A DNA stretch of 64,000 bases from Planctomycetaceae bacterium (GCA_027487485.1 JAIYDN010000010.1:122439-186438), one strand, 5' to 3'; shown: positions 37,625-46,647, numbered from the stretch's first letter. The notes: generated by a model from the letters alone, not told the origin. Made by a program: numbers and translations.

Positions 37625-37693
37625 CCCCCAACACACAACGAGTGCGAACTCACTGTCAGTGCGGAAGCTCGCCACAGCGACAGTAATTGGGGG
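37625..37693 (-). promoter_or_regulatory. Nested hairpin in the leader upstream of gvpA
   Basis: CCCCCAA at 37625-37631 pairs with TTGGGGG at 37687-37693, and inside it ACTGTC at 37652-37657 pairs with GACAGT at 37679-37684. The 199-bp gap between GvpF/L and gvpA contains no gene, and the structure ends about 50 bases before the gvpA start. It may stabilise or control the abundant gvpA message, or end upstream transcripts; it lacks a U-tract. Confidence 0.45.
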
Positions 37694-37774
37694 CGTTGAT
37701 CTTCATAGCTGCTTTCGTTATTTCGAAAGGCAGTTAATCTACGCAAACGATCTACACCTTATATTGCTCCAGGT

Positions 37775-38620
37775 TTAGCCAACCGCTTCCAATGGCAAGG
37801 GTTTTGCACATCTTTGCATTGCTAATGCTGTTGGTGTGCCAACTTCTTCTGATACAAGGAATGAAAACGGTGGCCAAGGGCCAGACGCAACTGTGGGCAT
37901 TTCTGAACGAACATGCAATAACGAAGCCGCTTTTAGTATTGGCTCGACCGATTCTCTGCGTACCAGTAAATCGACCTTCGCGATGGAATAGCCAATGTCT
38001 TCATCGCTCGTGTTCTTGACGCGAAGCTTGCGGACGCTGGAGATCGAATCGACACAATCGGCGGGAAAAAAGCTCGTCAGTTGTTTCGCGACGGCGTCAG
38101 CTTCCTTTTCCACTTGATACTGAAATTGTCTGGCTTCCATCTTGGCGGCCAAGTAGGCATAGCCCTTCGCTGGTTTTTTTTCCAAGCTGATGCCTGCTGT
38201 AGTCTTGGCACCATCCAATGGATCCGGAATCGCCCAACGCAGATTGATTTCAGAACAGCCTGCAATTCGATCCAACGATGTCTGGTAGAAAGCCTTTTTG
38301 CTCTCGATCGCTGTGGCCCATTCTTGTCGCGACATGATCATTCCAAAGCGAAACGGCAGAATGTCCCCAAAGCGATGAAGATGGTTAAGAACATCGCTAA
38401 AGTCACGCATCTTCTGCCCCAACAGCGATGTTGCTGCCATCTCCTCCTTGAAGGGCATGGCAGCAGCTAAAGTGCCGTGTTCTTCGATGACCGTGACGTC
38501 CTTGAACTTGCTCACTTCCGCCATCCATGCGTCCGCGCCACGACCGTTATCACTAAGAACGGCGCATATCAACCAACGTTCATAGATGGATGGCAATGCG
38601 TTTGAGATGGGGTCTTTCAT
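37775..38620 (-). CDS. gvpF/L: Gas vesicle protein GvpF/L (copy 2)
   Basis: A 281-residue divergent GvpF/L. Landmarks are VTVIEEHGTLAAAMPF, the central ILPFRFGMIMSRQEWATAIE and the C-terminal VASGPWPPFSFL. The start at 38620 overlaps the stop of the next GvpF/L gene (ATGA), so the two copies are coupled. Multiple GvpF/L paralogues in one cluster are common and may form a hetero-oligomer around nascent GvpA. The C-terminal tail after the family end is unique. Confidence 0.85.
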   Translation of the reverse strand: MKDPISNALPSIYERWLICAVLSDNGRGADAWMAEVSKFKDVTVIEEHGTLAAAMPFKEEMAATSLLGQKMRDFSDVLNHLHRFGDILPFRFGMIMSRQEWATAIESKKAFYQTSLDRIAGCSEINLRWAIPDPLDGAKTTAGISLEKKPAKGYAYLAAKMEARQFQYQVEKEADAVAKQLTSFFPADCVDSISSVRKLRVKNTSDEDIGYSIAKVDLLVRRESVEPILKAASLLHVRSEMPTVASGPWPPFSFLVSEEVGTPTALAMQRCAKPLPLEAVG

Positions 38621-39507
38621 GCTGCTCTCCGTGCATTCTCGTTTGCTGATTCGGTGGTCAGTGAAGGACAAAAGCTATAAGCTGGCCATGGTCCCGTCAG
38701 CTCCACTTGGATGCCTGACGATGTTGGATTGGTACTGTTCCATCGCTCGGCCCATAACACGATTTGGTCCGACTGATCATTTGATACGAGAACGGCGATG
38801 TTGCTAAGGAGTTCTCCTTGGGCAGCTTCCTGAGTCGTCGCATGAATGGGTCTGGTGATGAATTCGGTGAATTGTGACCCTAACGATTGGACTGCTCCCC
38901 GCAACGTCGCTGTAAAGAACTCGGACTTAGCCTTCGACGATTCCCTTTGCAATTGTTTCAGCTTTAAGTACTTTGCACCCCCTACAGGAACGCCTTGTTG
39001 AACGATCCCTTCGCGTTCTGCTAAGACCATGGCGGCTTGAGCGTGGTTCCCGAAGAATTTGAGTCCCCATTCTTTCTTCCCTTTAACCCTTTGAAAGAAA
39101 CTGAGCAGGCGATCCGAGAATTGTTCGACAAAGGCGTTCAATCGCGGTTCGTTTGAAAACAGCGTTCCAAATCGCGCGGGATAGAATGCCGATTGAAGAC
39201 TCAGTTGCTCCACCACTTTCTCGTGTGCGATCACTCGAGGTGTTAACCAATGAATATCGGCAAGATTCTTTTCACCTGCTGGACCTTCAAAGTCGGCGCG
39301 TTCAATGCGCTTGAACCATGCCCAGACTGGGCCTACTTCTAGCTTCTCAATACCGAATTGCTCGAGCAGCGTAAGGATGTTCGTGTCGATCACTTCCGCC
39401 ATTGGATCTTCCATAGGAAGGTTCAGGCCTTGCCGCCCTGTTCCATGGCTCGCATTGTGAAGATGCAGTTTGGGTGAGAAGCCAAGTAAATACAGTGCAT
39501 CATCCAT
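38617..39507 (-). CDS. gvpF/L: Gas vesicle protein GvpF/L (copy 3, divergent)
   Basis: A 296-residue GvpF/L. It keeps the N-terminal fold only weakly but has the family's middle (AHEKVVEQLSLQSAFYPARF then GTLFSNEPRLNAFV) and the C-terminal signature VELTGPWPAYSFCP. The start at 39507 overlaps the CDC48 stop by 8 bases. Near the N-terminus a Met/Asp-rich stretch suggests a different partner from copies 1 and 2. Confidence 0.82.
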   Translation of the reverse strand: MDDALYLLGFSPKLHLHNASHGTGRQGLNLPMEDPMAEVIDTNILTLLEQFGIEKLEVGPVWAWFKRIERADFEGPAGEKNLADIHWLTPRVIAHEKVVEQLSLQSAFYPARFGTLFSNEPRLNAFVEQFSDRLLSFFQRVKGKKEWGLKFFGNHAQAAMVLAEREGIVQQGVPVGGAKYLKLKQLQRESSKAKSEFFTATLRGAVQSLGSQFTEFITRPIHATTQEAAQGELLSNIAVLVSNDQSDQIVLWAERWNSTNPTSSGIQVELTGPWPAYSFCPSLTTESANENARRAA

Positions 39508-41668
39508 GTTTTTTTGCTCCGATATCACGCATTAATTGTTCCAGGCTATCCATAATGTCTTCTTTACGGATCAGAAGAACAGAATCGTTGGGGACATCAT
39601 CTCGAAGATCGGCAACCGCGCGGCGAATGCTCGAACGAGCTGCCATACTGCAGAAAGAAGCGATGTCGGCACCCGAGAATCCTTCGGTGCGTTCGGCAAG
39701 ATCGTCCAGATCTGGTTTCTCAGCAAGAGGACGATTCTTCAGATGAACGTGCAAGATGGCCTTGCGACTTGCTTTGTCCGGAAGACCCACTTCAATCGTT
39801 TGTTCAAATCGACCATAACGCCGCAAAGCGGGATCGACCATATCCGGTCGATTGGTTGCGGCCAGTACAAAGACACCATTGAGTTCCTCGATACCATCCA
39901 TTTCGGCAAGAAATTGGCTGAGAACGCGACCAGCGACGCCTGAGTCTTGCGAGCTGGATTGTCGCGTTGAACATAGTCCATCAATCTCATCGAAGAACAT
40001 CAGGCATGGGGCTGCTTGCCTAGCCTTGCTGAATATTTCGCGAATGGCGCGTTCAGATTCGCCCACGAACTTCGATAGAAGTTCAGGACCTTTGACGGAG
40101 ATAAAGTTGACTTGGCTTTCAGTGGCAGCCGCCTTGGCGATCATGGTTTTGCCAACGCCAGGAGGGCCTGCAAGCAACACACCTCGGGCGGGTCGCACGC
40201 GGGCTTGCGAGAAAAGCGACTCGTACTTTAGTGGCCAAGTAATCGCTTCGCGAAGTTGTTGCTTGATAGGTTCCAGCCCACCGACATCGTCCCATTGAAC
40301 GTTGGGAACCTCGACGAACACTTCGCGAATCGCCGATGGTTCGACCGCTTGGAAACCTTGTAGAAATTCCGACATGGAAACGCGAAGCGATGCAAGCTGA
40401 CCGTAGGTGATACGCTTCTGGCTCAAGTCGATTCGATCCAGAAGTTTCCGAAGGCATACCATCGCTGCCTCGCGACACAATGCTTCCAGATCGGCCCCGA
40501 CAAATCCGTGCGTGATTCCCGCCAGGTGCGTCAGATCGACATCATCTTCCAGAGGCATACCACGCGTATGGATCTCCAGAATGTGAAGACGCTCCGACCG
40601 GTCTGGAATGGTGATTTCAATTTCGCGATCGAATCGCCCGGGGCGACGCAAAGCGGGATCGATGGAATTGGGCAGATTGGTAGCAGCGATCACGATGACG
40701 TTCTCGCGTTGCTTCAGTCCGTCCATCAGCGTCAATAGTTGAGCGACCACGCGGCGCTCGACATCGCCTGCAGCATTTTCGCGTTTGGGAGCAATTGCAT
40801 CGATCTCGTCCAGAAAGATAATGCTGGGGCCTTGCTTGCTTGCCTGCTCAAAGATTTTTCGAAGGTGAGCTTCGCTTTCCCCGTAATGTTTGTGAATGAT
40901 TTCGGGGCCGCTGATCACGAAGAACTTTGCATCCGTTTCGTGCGCGATGGCGCGGGCGATTAAGGTCTTGCCACATCCCGGTGGTCCATATAGCAGAACC
41001 CCTCGCGGCGCGTTCACACCAAGACGTTCGAATACCTCTGGGAACTTGAGCGGTAATTCGATCATCTCGCGAATTCGCTGCATTTGAGCTTTAGCGCCCC
41101 CCACATCTTCGTAGGAAGGGCTACGCAAACCGGTTGCTTCCGCTGCGCATTGTTCGACGGTCAGCTTGGTATTCGGAGTGATAATGACTGGTCCGGCTGG
41201 GAACGTCTCTTGCACGTCGAAGTCGATCGACTCGTTCCCGAATAGAATGGCTCGAATGATGCTTCCCTTTTGCACAGGCAAGCCGTCAACGAGGGAGGCG
41301 ATGTATTCCAGATCGCGCTCGATGGGGCGAATCTTCCGAGGTCGAATGGTAATCCGCTCGGCATCGATGGATTCGGTCTTTTGAATCTCCACCAGATCGT
41401 CGATGCTGCAGCCAGCTGATTCACGTAGGACCCCATCCATCTGGACTCGCGATTGGCCGCGACTGTCTTTATGGGCGGGCATGACTTTGCCGACAGCGGT
41501 GCGAGCACCCATGATCAAGACAATATCACCGGACCGAACACCCATCGATTTCATGTCGACCGGATCGAGCCTTAGGAGACCGCGTCCCACGTCGCGGCTT
41601 GCAGCTTCGACGACACGCAGTTGTTTTTTGGAGGGGCCATCCATTGCAGGCATAAAGTTCGAATCCAT
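39500..41668 (-). CDS. CDC48/VAT-type double AAA ATPase in the gas-vesicle cluster
   Basis: A 722-residue protein with a CDC48 N-domain (double-psi barrel-like, about 20-95) and two AAA modules. D1 has GPPGCGKT, IIFLDEIDAIAP and RRPGRFDREIEI. D2 has GPPGVGKT, CLMFFDEIDGLC and the arginine-finger region RRYGRFEQTIEVGLP. Both Walker A and B motifs are intact, so it should be an active unfoldase or segregase. Planctomycetes do not normally need a CDC48 outside such loci, and the 3' overlap with a GvpF/L gene ties it to vesicle assembly or turnover. The start is uncertain: an in-frame upstream codon reaches 41695 and no clear ribosome site is seen. Confidence 0.88.
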   Translation of the reverse strand: MDSNFMPAMDGPSKKQLRVVEAASRDVGRGLLRLDPVDMKSMGVRSGDIVLIMGARTAVGKVMPAHKDSRGQSRVQMDGVLRESAGCSIDDLVEIQKTESIDAERITIRPRKIRPIERDLEYIASLVDGLPVQKGSIIRAILFGNESIDFDVQETFPAGPVIITPNTKLTVEQCAAEATGLRSPSYEDVGGAKAQMQRIREMIELPLKFPEVFERLGVNAPRGVLLYGPPGCGKTLIARAIAHETDAKFFVISGPEIIHKHYGESEAHLRKIFEQASKQGPSIIFLDEIDAIAPKRENAAGDVERRVVAQLLTLMDGLKQRENVIVIAATNLPNSIDPALRRPGRFDREIEITIPDRSERLHILEIHTRGMPLEDDVDLTHLAGITHGFVGADLEALCREAAMVCLRKLLDRIDLSQKRITYGQLASLRVSMSEFLQGFQAVEPSAIREVFVEVPNVQWDDVGGLEPIKQQLREAITWPLKYESLFSQARVRPARGVLLAGPPGVGKTMIAKAAATESQVNFISVKGPELLSKFVGESERAIREIFSKARQAAPCLMFFDEIDGLCSTRQSSSQDSGVAGRVLSQFLAEMDGIEELNGVFVLAATNRPDMVDPALRRYGRFEQTIEVGLPDKASRKAILHVHLKNRPLAEKPDLDDLAERTEGFSGADIASFCSMAARSSIRRAVADLRDDVPNDSVLLIRKEDIMDSLEQLMRDIGAKKHG

Positions 41669-41755
41669 TCGGGGGTACGTATGCCACCGACGCATCCGGC
41701 GTCAGCTTCTAATCCGTCACTCAGCAAGTCAATCTTGCTTGGCGGGCGTTGCGTT

Positions 41756-42307
41756 TTACTTGGTTGTCAGTCGAATCTCCACGACGCCGTTATTGGCCGT
41801 GATGGAAACTTGTTCGGGCCCAAAATCTCCGGGCAATGGAAGTTCTTTCTTGAACTCGGCGACTTTGCTGACACCATGGATGTGCAGGTTTCTGTCCAAG
41901 AAGGCTAAGTTCACGTCTTGGCTTGAAACGCCTGGCATCTCAGCGATCACTAGCACGTGGTCCCCTTCGTCAAAAATCTCGACGTGCGGTTCGCGGATGC
42001 GAGGAACACTGGGTGATGGCGAAGCGGTTGTGGCTTGGAAAGGCTTCGTCATGGGGCTGACGTTCAGATCATTTTTCTTATCTTTTCCGAGCCCGAATTG
42101 AACGTTAACACCGTAGGAGGAGGTGAATTGTTTTCCGGTGGATGTTTCGTTTTGATTGACGGCGGTTCGCAGGCTTTCGCCTTTTTCTGCGAGTTCGCCG
42201 AACTTGTTGATCAAATTGGAAACGCCTTCAAAGATACCTCCCAGTCCGAGCATACCGGACAAGTCGGGGACAGCATCTTTGGGTTGGGTTTCGTCTTTGT
42301 CGTTCAT
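41756..42307 (-). CDS. gvpH: Hsp20-like GvpH-type chaperone
   Basis: A 183-residue protein. The N-terminal 105 residues are acidic and Gly/Ser-rich, with MLGLGGIFEGVSNLINKFGE as in haloarchaeal GvpH-type proteins. A C-terminal alpha-crystallin/Hsp20 domain follows (PHVEIFDEGDHVLVIAEMPG, then KELPLPGDFGPEQVSITANN then GVVEIRL). GAGAGGATC lies before the ATG at 42307. It is the first gene of the minus-strand gas-vesicle run and probably a small chaperone keeping GvpA-family proteins soluble before assembly. Confidence 0.82.
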   Translation of the reverse strand: MNDKDETQPKDAVPDLSGMLGLGGIFEGVSNLINKFGELAEKGESLRTAVNQNETSTGKQFTSSYGVNVQFGLGKDKKNDLNVSPMTKPFQATTASPSPSVPRIREPHVEIFDEGDHVLVIAEMPGVSSQDVNLAFLDRNLHIHGVSKVAEFKKELPLPGDFGPEQVSITANNGVVEIRLTTK

Positions 42308-42538
42308 GATCCAAGATCCTCTCAATGAAGTTTCTGCAACCTACATAGAAGATGATTCGGTTCTTTTACAGACAATGGCTTGAACGAGTGCAATTCGAGC
42401 ATGATTTTGCACACTTCGGTGCGTGGGAAGGCAAGAGAATCGGTTTTCCGAGAAAAACTCGCATGCGTGATTTCCTTAGTGTCTAGCGATCCAAACCTCT
42501 TGCGACGTGTCGGGGCAAGCCCGACTGTCGCTAGTGCG

Positions 42539-42760
42539 GGTGCATGGCACCGAGCATTTGGCACCTAGCATACTTTGGGTAGCTGAAGTCGCCAGACTTC
42601 AGTTCGTCGGCGAAAAACCGAACTCTGGCGAGTCCGGCTACCATCGCTCGGGCAGGTGCATGGCACCGAGCATTTGGCACCTAGCACACTTTGGGTAGCT
42701 GAAGTCGCCAGACTTCAGTTCGTCGGCGAAAAACCGAACTCTGGCGAGTCCGGCTACCAT
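42539..42760. repeat. Tandem pair of a 106-bp palindromic repeat
   Basis: Two copies, 42539-42644 and 42655-42760, at a period of 116 bp, differ by one base (TAGCAT versus TAGCAC). Each contains the hairpin CTGAAGTCGCCAGACTTCAG and a longer inverted arm pairing GTAGC...GCTAC. The rest of 42308-42955 holds no gene. The pair sits upstream of both the gas-vesicle operon and the thioredoxin-domain gene. Confidence 0.85.
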
Positions 42761-42955
42761 TGCCAACCCCAAAGTTTTAATCTGGACAGTACTAGGTCTA
42801 ACCGTGGTTGGGTTGGCTCGTTGCGTCTATAATCCCACGATCGACGAATTATTTTAGAAAATTCAGCTGTGTCAGTTGCTTCATTCTGGCAGGGACGAAG
42901 TCGAATCATGCGTCGCTTACGACGAAAACTTTGTGACGTTACGGGGAGAATGACA

Positions 42956-44140
42956 ATGCGAAATTGGACGAGAGCGTTTGCTCTCTTGGTTTTCGGTAGC
43001 ATTCTCTGGACATCGGTCGATGGATGGAGTCTCGACCCTAGCGACGAACTGCGAACTTGGAGCGATTCGAGTGGCAAGTTCTCGGTCAAAGCAGCGTTCG
43101 TCGCAGTAGAAGATGGGCAGGTTATTCTCAAGACCGCACAAGGAAAAGAGATCAAGTTATCCGTCGACCGGCTTTCTCAAAAGGATAAGGATTACATCGA
43201 ACGAACATCCAATCCAGGCGGTCCTGGGATGCCTCCGGACGACAATTCCGCGGAAGGTTCGGACGACGATGAAGACTCCGCGACCAAAACGTCATCGAAA
43301 CGACGTACTGATAAATCGCAACCGCTTTCTGCAAGTGAAGCGACGAACCTTCGCGAGCTTGCAAATCGCTTTTACAGCGATCTTAGGAACAAAGAACGAA
43401 CCGATGCACAGTCACTCCTTACCGAACCGGCTAATGTCTTAGCCAAAGATAACAAGTCTGCCTTGTTGGTCTTGCCGATGCCAGACGATGCTAAAAACGC
43501 GATCAAAGTCGGAAAACCTAAGAAGCAAGGGCAGATGGTTGTTGTCCCTGTCATAGTTCGCATTGATGGAAAATCGCAAAGCACGATGCTTCATCTAAGA
43601 CAGATCGATGATCAATGGAGAGTGTTTGCGATAAGTGCCAAGCTTGGTGATTATGAGAATACCGTCAATTTTGAACTCCCTATCGGCGGCGATTCGAAGT
43701 CCAAAGGCTCTCTCGCCGACTTGGTCAACCAGCCTATCCAGGTCGCCGGTGTAACGCTGGATGGACGGAATGTGTCGTTAGTTGATTACCGAGGCAAGGT
43801 TGTTCTGATCGATTTTTGGGCTACTTGGTGTGGCCCATGCAAGGCGGAGATACCTAACATTTTCGCGAATTACCAAAAGTACCATTCTTCAGGTTTCGAA
43901 GTGATCGCGATCAGTCTCGACAGCGACCTGCAGGAACTTCAGGAGTTCGTGACCAAGGAAAACCCACCCTGGGTAACGCTTGCGGATCGGCATCCACTGA
44001 ATCGAATGTCCATGGCGGCGAAGTTCGGAATTAGCGGGATCCCAGCTTTTATTCTTGTTGGAGCCGACGGTAAAGTGATCGATACCAATTGCCGCGGTGA
44101 AAAGCTCGGACAAAGACTCGCTGCGGCTTTGGCGAAATAG
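42956..44140 (+). CDS. Exported SHD1 and TlpA-type thioredoxin protein
   Basis: A 394-residue protein. Signal peptide residues about 1-22. An SHD1-like domain follows (RTWSDSSGKFSVKAAFVAVE to LSQKDKDYIE), a feature typical of planctomycete exported proteins. After a linker and a small NTF2-like middle (ATNLRELANRFYSDLRNKER), a C-terminal TlpA/ResA-type thioredoxin fold carries LIDFWATWCGPCKAEIPN (active-site Cys pair near 291-294) and ISGIPAFILVGADG with the cis-proline. It should act as a thiol-disulfide oxidoreductase outside the cytoplasm. The start at 42956 was chosen for GGGGAG at 7 bases; the frame opens earlier at 42869. Confidence 0.85.
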   Translation: MRNWTRAFALLVFGSILWTSVDGWSLDPSDELRTWSDSSGKFSVKAAFVAVEDGQVILKTAQGKEIKLSVDRLSQKDKDYIERTSNPGGPGMPPDDNSAEGSDDDEDSATKTSSKRRTDKSQPLSASEATNLRELANRFYSDLRNKERTDAQSLLTEPANVLAKDNKSALLVLPMPDDAKNAIKVGKPKKQGQMVVVPVIVRIDGKSQSTMLHLRQIDDQWRVFAISAKLGDYENTVNFELPIGGDSKSKGSLADLVNQPIQVAGVTLDGRNVSLVDYRGKVVLIDFWATWCGPCKAEIPNIFANYQKYHSSGFEVIAISLDSDLQELQEFVTKENPPWVTLADRHPLNRMSMAAKFGISGIPAFILVGADGKVIDTNCRGEKLGQRLAAALAK

Positions 44141-44151
44141 ATGACTGTATG

Positions 44152-44358
44152 CTTCCGTCGAGTTCATCTCGGCGGAGCGCACAACTGGAAGCTACCATGC
44201 CCACCACTAGCGCACTTTCGCTTCTGTCGAGCTTGTCTCGGCGGAGCGCACAACTGAAAGCTACCATGCCCACCGCTGGCACGCTTTCGCTTCCGTCAAG
44301 CTTGTCTCGGCGGAGCGCACAATTGGAAGCTACTACACGACGCAGTCGCTGGCTCCGA
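44152..44358. repeat. 69-bp direct tandem repeat, three copies
   Basis: Copies begin at 44152, 44221 and 44290 with the pattern CTTCCGTCGAGCTTGTCTCGG then CGGAGCGCACAACTGGAAGC. The third copy is the left end of the 171-bp element at 44291, so the first two look like solo left ends. Translations (SLPSSLSRRSAQLEAT) are repeat artefacts, not genes. Confidence 0.85.
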
Positions 44359-44461
44359 CCGGGACGAGCCCGACGGAGGCCCAAAAAGGGATGAAATTTC
44401 TCTGGGTTTGCCCGCTTGTAGCTTCCAGTTGTTGCTCCCGATTGGGGTGAACCCAACGGAA
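44291..44461. mobile_element. MITE-like 171-bp element, copy 1
   Basis: About 43-bp imperfect terminal inverted repeats: left TTCCGTCAAGCTTGTCTCGG with GGAGCGCACAATTGGAAGCT, right GTAGCTTCCAGTTGTTGCTC with CCCAACGGAA. No coding capacity. A second copy of identical length is at 46170-46340. No target duplication was identified. Confidence 0.7.
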
Positions 44462-44524
44462 AGCTCTAGCAAGCGGAATGACTCAAAAGCAAACTGGGGG
44501 CGGCATTGCTTCTCGTGCTCGTGC

Positions 44525-45916
44525 TCAGCGCAGCGGTGCTCGTGCTCGATCACCCGTCTTCGAGTTGAAGTTGAAGCTCAAGTTGAACTGAGCAATACCA
44601 CCCACCGATTCTAGACCGTGGCGGAAGAGGGGGGGGTAGTCCTCTAGTTCGTTCTTGCTGGTTTGAGATTCTGTTCCGTTTTGCTTTTCCAAAGGAATTA
44701 GAATTCTCCGGACGCTTTGCGTATCGAAGGGCGTCAACACAACTACAACTTGAACATCTTGATCTTTGACTTCGGCGGATAGCACAGCTGCATTTTTGTA
44801 CTCTTGGCCAAGTTGTTGCAAATGAAAATCATGGAAGATGTTTCCCTTCCAGTCAACAATGCGGATCGTCGATCCCCAAGCCAATAGAAACATTCGTTCT
44901 TCTAATGAAAAGCAACGCACCGGGTTGAAGATTCCGCACGACTGATTATTCGAATACGTTGTATCCAGCTCTAGCTTTCCATCATTTGTACTCCATACAG
45001 AGAAACGAATAAGTGTGGGCAAAGTGATCGAAGTAGCTAATAACATTTTGTCATTAGAAACATCCATCGAGAATGAGTGATGGTATCCTTGGGAGGCATC
45101 CGGAGCCCCTGCCAATTCGGGTGGTTTTTCGACGGACAAAGGAACGAAACGGAACCCCTTTTCGGCCTGCCATTCTCCCGTTACAACTCCATGCCTATTG
45201 ATCAAGAACGGAAGATTGCGACTTGAAGTGTATCGTATGCCGGACATAGACTTGCAGAAGATGGTCGAGTTATTGCTTGGCTCCGAAATCTCGATCTTCG
45301 GCTCCTTTGCGTTTGTGGTGCAGTCGGCAATCTTCGCCAAACCGCTTACGTCGCAGTCACGACTGAATTCCTGATGGCTTGGCGCTGTGTACATCAGTGC
45401 CGAAGAGCTCAAAAAAAGCAAATCCTCAGCTCGTATCTTTAGCAAATGGAGGTCTTCAAACTTGCCGTTCTGAAGACGAAAGCTGTAATGCGCAATCCCA
45501 TCTAAATCATCTAGTCGATCGGTCGCGCTTTTGTCTTGCCTTGCATTAGCATCAAACACCGTTGCGACAAAGAGCTCCGAATCAGGCACCTGATGGATGG
45601 ACAAAACCCGTCCAGGCCACGGTGCCTTTAGATTTTCAGTTCGTGTCGCGATTGAACCTTTTTCGCCATCAAAGGTAAACCTGTGTAGAACTCGATTGGA
45701 GACAACCAACACACTTTCGTGACTGCGTGAGACGCAGTATGCAAATTCAGGGACGACGTCACGAACCTTGGTAGTTCTGGTTGGAGCGTCATGGTTGCAG
45801 CCAAAATATGCGAACAAAAGCGAAACAACCGAAACGATAAGTGTTGATTGGATCCGGCAACATATAACCCCTGCCATGCATCCTTTCTTCGGGGAATCTG
45901 TTGCTGTTTTTTCCAT
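44525..45916 (-). CDS. Hypothetical lipoprotein, possible beta-propeller
   Basis: A 463-residue protein with an N-terminal hydrophobic segment ending in a lipobox-like FAYFGC (about residues 35-40), which suggests a membrane-anchored exported lipoprotein. The remainder is beta-rich with repeated Trp/Asp/Gly turns (WSTNDGKLELD, WGSTIRIVDWKGN), consistent with a WD-like propeller, though no repeat is strict enough to name it. The last residues (NSKTGDRARAPLR) are encoded by the GTGCTC array, so the original C-terminus may have been replaced. It lies between the two 171-bp elements. Function unknown. Confidence 0.7.
   Translation of the reverse strand: MEKTATDSPKKGCMAGVICCRIQSTLIVSVVSLLFAYFGCNHDAPTRTTKVRDVVPEFAYCVSRSHESVLVVSNRVLHRFTFDGEKGSIATRTENLKAPWPGRVLSIHQVPDSELFVATVFDANARQDKSATDRLDDLDGIAHYSFRLQNGKFEDLHLLKIRAEDLLFLSSSALMYTAPSHQEFSRDCDVSGLAKIADCTTNAKEPKIEISEPSNNSTIFCKSMSGIRYTSSRNLPFLINRHGVVTGEWQAEKGFRFVPLSVEKPPELAGAPDASQGYHHSFSMDVSNDKMLLATSITLPTLIRFSVWSTNDGKLELDTTYSNNQSCGIFNPVRCFSLEERMFLLAWGSTIRIVDWKGNIFHDFHLQQLGQEYKNAAVLSAEVKDQDVQVVVVLTPFDTQSVRRILIPLEKQNGTESQTSKNELEDYPPLFRHGLESVGGIAQFNLSFNFNSKTGDRARAPLR
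44541..44572. repeat. 32-bp sequence shared with 46742-46773
   Basis: Begins CGTGCTCGATCACCCGTCTT and is identical at both sites. Here it forms the 3' end of the lipoprotein gene; at the second site it follows the stop of the gene at 46791-47435. Confidence 0.85.
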
Positions 45917-46169
45917 GTTCTCAACACCCCAAGTGTTTCGCCATTAGTTGCGTCTCAAATATCGCATCTGCACTGCAGCGTTGTTTGCGATAGCATACTC
46001 GAAATGGAAGCGTGAAACAAGCAATCTGCGAGGGTTTCGCTGGTGCATTGCTCGCAATTTAAAGTTGAGGAAAGAAGCAAGTGCCATAGCACCTAGCTTG
46101 CCATCTTGCTTGGTCTTCAACTGGTGTTGGCCGTGTCCCTGATGGACGATGAAACCCATCCGCTTTCGC

Positions 46170-46340
46170 TTCCGTCGAGCTTGTCTCGGCGGAGCGCACA
46201 ACTGGAAGCTACCGAAAGACGCAAACGCTGGCTCCGACCGAAACGAGCCCGACGGAGACCCAAAAAAGATAAGAGGTTTCAATCGGTGAGTTGTTTGTAG
46301 CATCCAGTTGTTGCTCCCGATTGGGGTGAACCCAATGGAA
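46170..46340. mobile_element. MITE-like 171-bp element, copy 2
   Basis: Same length and orientation as 44291-44461, with the terminal arms TTCCGTCGAGCTTGTCTCGG and CCCAATGGAA. The interior differs at scattered positions but keeps the palindromic GGCTCCGACC...GACGGAG core. The surrounding gene-free stretch 45944-46790 is all repeats. Confidence 0.72.
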
Positions 46341-46415
46341 AGCTGTGGGGAGCGGTAGGGCCTGATGGCGAGTAACAATCATTGCCTGGATCTTAGCTTG
46401 CCGTTCTTTGAGTTT

Positions 46416-46647
46416 TAAGCCCGAAGGGCTGGCACATCCTCTGCCGGTGGTGATAACCACCGGTTTTCGGACTAGTTGGGAGCTCGAAAGCCCGGAGGGC
46501 TGACACATGATGACGCATGATGGGAATCTCCTGATGACTGACTAAATGAGCCCCGATGTGTCGGCCCTCCAGGCTTTTCATTTTAAACTGGATTGAAACC
46601 GGGGCCTTCGACCCCGGCACTGGGTGTGTCAGCCCTATCGGGCTTAT
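46416..46647. repeat. Four copies of the GCCC-GGGCTG-CACAT repeat family
   Basis: Direct copies at 46416-46437 (TAAGCCCGAAGGGCTGGCAC) and 46488-46508, inverted copies at 46555-46576 (GATGTGTCGGCCCTCCAGGC) and 46623-46647. This is the same family as element B in the palindrome at 4579-5128. A short hairpin CCGGTGGTGATAACCACCGG lies between the first two copies. Confidence 0.8.

Noticed and set aside
42539..44358. Direct repeats considered as a CRISPR array
   Set aside because: Repeat units are 69-106 bp without short regular repeats and unique spacers, and no cas gene is nearby.
44149..44394. Plus-strand frame rich in SLSRRSAQLEAT
   Set aside because: It is the translation of the 69-bp tandem repeat, with the same peptide in another copy at 46106-46300.
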